Assembly: GCF_019802045.1 (NCBI RefSeq)
Contig: NZ_JAHVHU010000001.1
Coordinates: 1-64,000 of the forward strand
DNA from: Membranihabitans marinus
GTDB lineage: Bacteria > Bacteroidota > Bacteroidia > Chitinophagales > Saprospiraceae
Direction of reading: 5' to 3'
DNA length: 64,000 nucleotides
This document shows, in pieces, positions 63,527 through 64,000 of the stretch. Each line of letters starts with the position of its first letter. Position 1 is the first letter of the stretch. Below the pieces are notes generated by a model. The model was given only the letters and a program-made list of their open reading frames with translations. It was not told the origin of the DNA and made no database searches. The translations under genes were made by a program, and so were the position numbers.

Positions 63527-64000
63527 TTAAAGAATCCGCACTGGCAAGGTATATGTTCTCCCCTCATTTTCCTTTTTCAGGTATTCCATCAGGGGTTGGA
63601 AATAATTCACTAAAGCTTTGGCGGACAATTCACTTCCCAGTTTTTCCTTGAGGAGTTGACGCCAGTCGTTATTCGCTCCACTATGCATGAGGCTTCGGAT
63701 AAACTCCCCGGTTTTTTTACTTCCATAATAATTGGTAGCATGTGCATCCTGTTGAAGAATTTCCTGTGCAATGTGCTCATGCAACTGGAAAAGCAGGACA
63801 TACGATAACGCATAATCATAGTATTGCGCTGCATCATCATTAATGTGTGTTTTGGTTGCTGCGTCATTGTATGGGCGTCCCCGTTCATACGGTGGTACGA
63901 TTCCCTGGTACTGTTTCTTGAGGTTCCACCATTCACTGTTAAAGGTCGATGTGTCAATTGATGTATTGTATAAAGTGTGTTCAAAGTGAGACATAACGCC
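63527..64000 (-). CDS. M2-family (ACE-like) peptidyl-dipeptidase, C-terminal end only
   Basis: The C-terminal 157 residues or so of a zinc dipeptidyl carboxypeptidase of the angiotensin-converting-enzyme family. The frame is open to the right edge, so the ATG at 63994 (MSHFEHTLYNT) is internal. Family features are FNSEWWNLKKQYQGIVPPYE and the helical tail ending NYFQPLMEYLKKENEGR. The HExxH zinc site lies beyond the window. It would act in the periplasm on peptides, if the upstream part is intact. Confidence 0.85.
   Translation of the reverse strand, partial: GVMSHFEHTLYNTSIDTSTFNSEWWNLKKQYQGIVPPYERGRPYNDAATKTHINDDAAQYYDYALSYVLLFQLHEHIAQEILQQDAHATNYYGSKKTGEFIRSLMHSGANNDWRQLLKEKLGSELSAKALVNYFQPLMEYLKKENEGRTYTLPVRIL

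Overview
The window comes from a member of the Bacteroidota. The signs are SusC/SusD proteins, a type IX secretion C-terminal domain, TAnnTTTG-type promoter boxes, few recognisable Shine-Dalgarno sites, a DUF4374 siderophore lipoprotein and a three-gene type-B succinate dehydrogenase. A Saprospiria-like or related marine/aquatic lineage is plausible, but the sequence alone does not prove it. No rRNA, tRNA or CRISPR array was seen.

Left third (1-22.6 kb): a glycan-utilisation island. The right end of an IS256-like element (1-174) cuts into a susC gene whose remaining barrel runs to 1947. SusD, two Asp-box (BNR) beta-propeller proteins, a sulfatase with a one-base frameshift, a PhyH-type dioxygenase and a DapA/NanA-type aldolase follow in one tight forward operon. 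Further + strand units encode three more BNR or propeller proteins, two paralogous GH32/43-like propeller proteins, an AraC regulator, an SDR dehydrogenase and a 778-residue fusion of an amidohydrolase with a class III (GSA-like) aminotransferase. A broken RelE-type toxin-antitoxin pair and a palindrome-rich repeat element lie among them. The broken susC and sulfatase suggest a decaying or phase-altered locus.

Middle (22.7-30.7 kb): a siderophore-uptake island resembling Bacteroides XusABC. It has a TonB receptor, a DUF4374 lipoprotein and a PepSY membrane reductase, plus two small membrane proteins and a DUF4198-type periplasmic protein. A divergent AraC regulator sits beside it. The same operator (two direct half-sites 21 bp apart) appears upstream of both minus-strand transcription units at the same distance from a TACATTnG box, and it overlaps the leader of the regulator gene.

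Right half (30.9-64 kb): mostly core genes. These are a Gfo/Idh/MocA oxidoreductase, a long minus-strand block (VUT/YhhQ transporter, thioredoxin-like protein, PcrA/UvrD helicase, M1 aminopeptidase, DapD, PAP2-like protein, OmpA-WD40 protein, acyl-CoA ligase, RNase R, a hypothetical protein), sdhCAB, a secreted PQQ-type sugar dehydrogenase with PKD and sorting domains, an EEP-family hydrolase, a DoxD-DoxA fusion, AsnS, a DUF4197 lipoprotein, a DUF433/DUF5615 toxin-antitoxin remnant fused by deletion, QueG, an enoyl-CoA hydratase-like protein, a CDF transporter, a 30-bp tandem repeat, and the C-terminal end of an M2 (ACE-like) peptidase that runs off the right edge.
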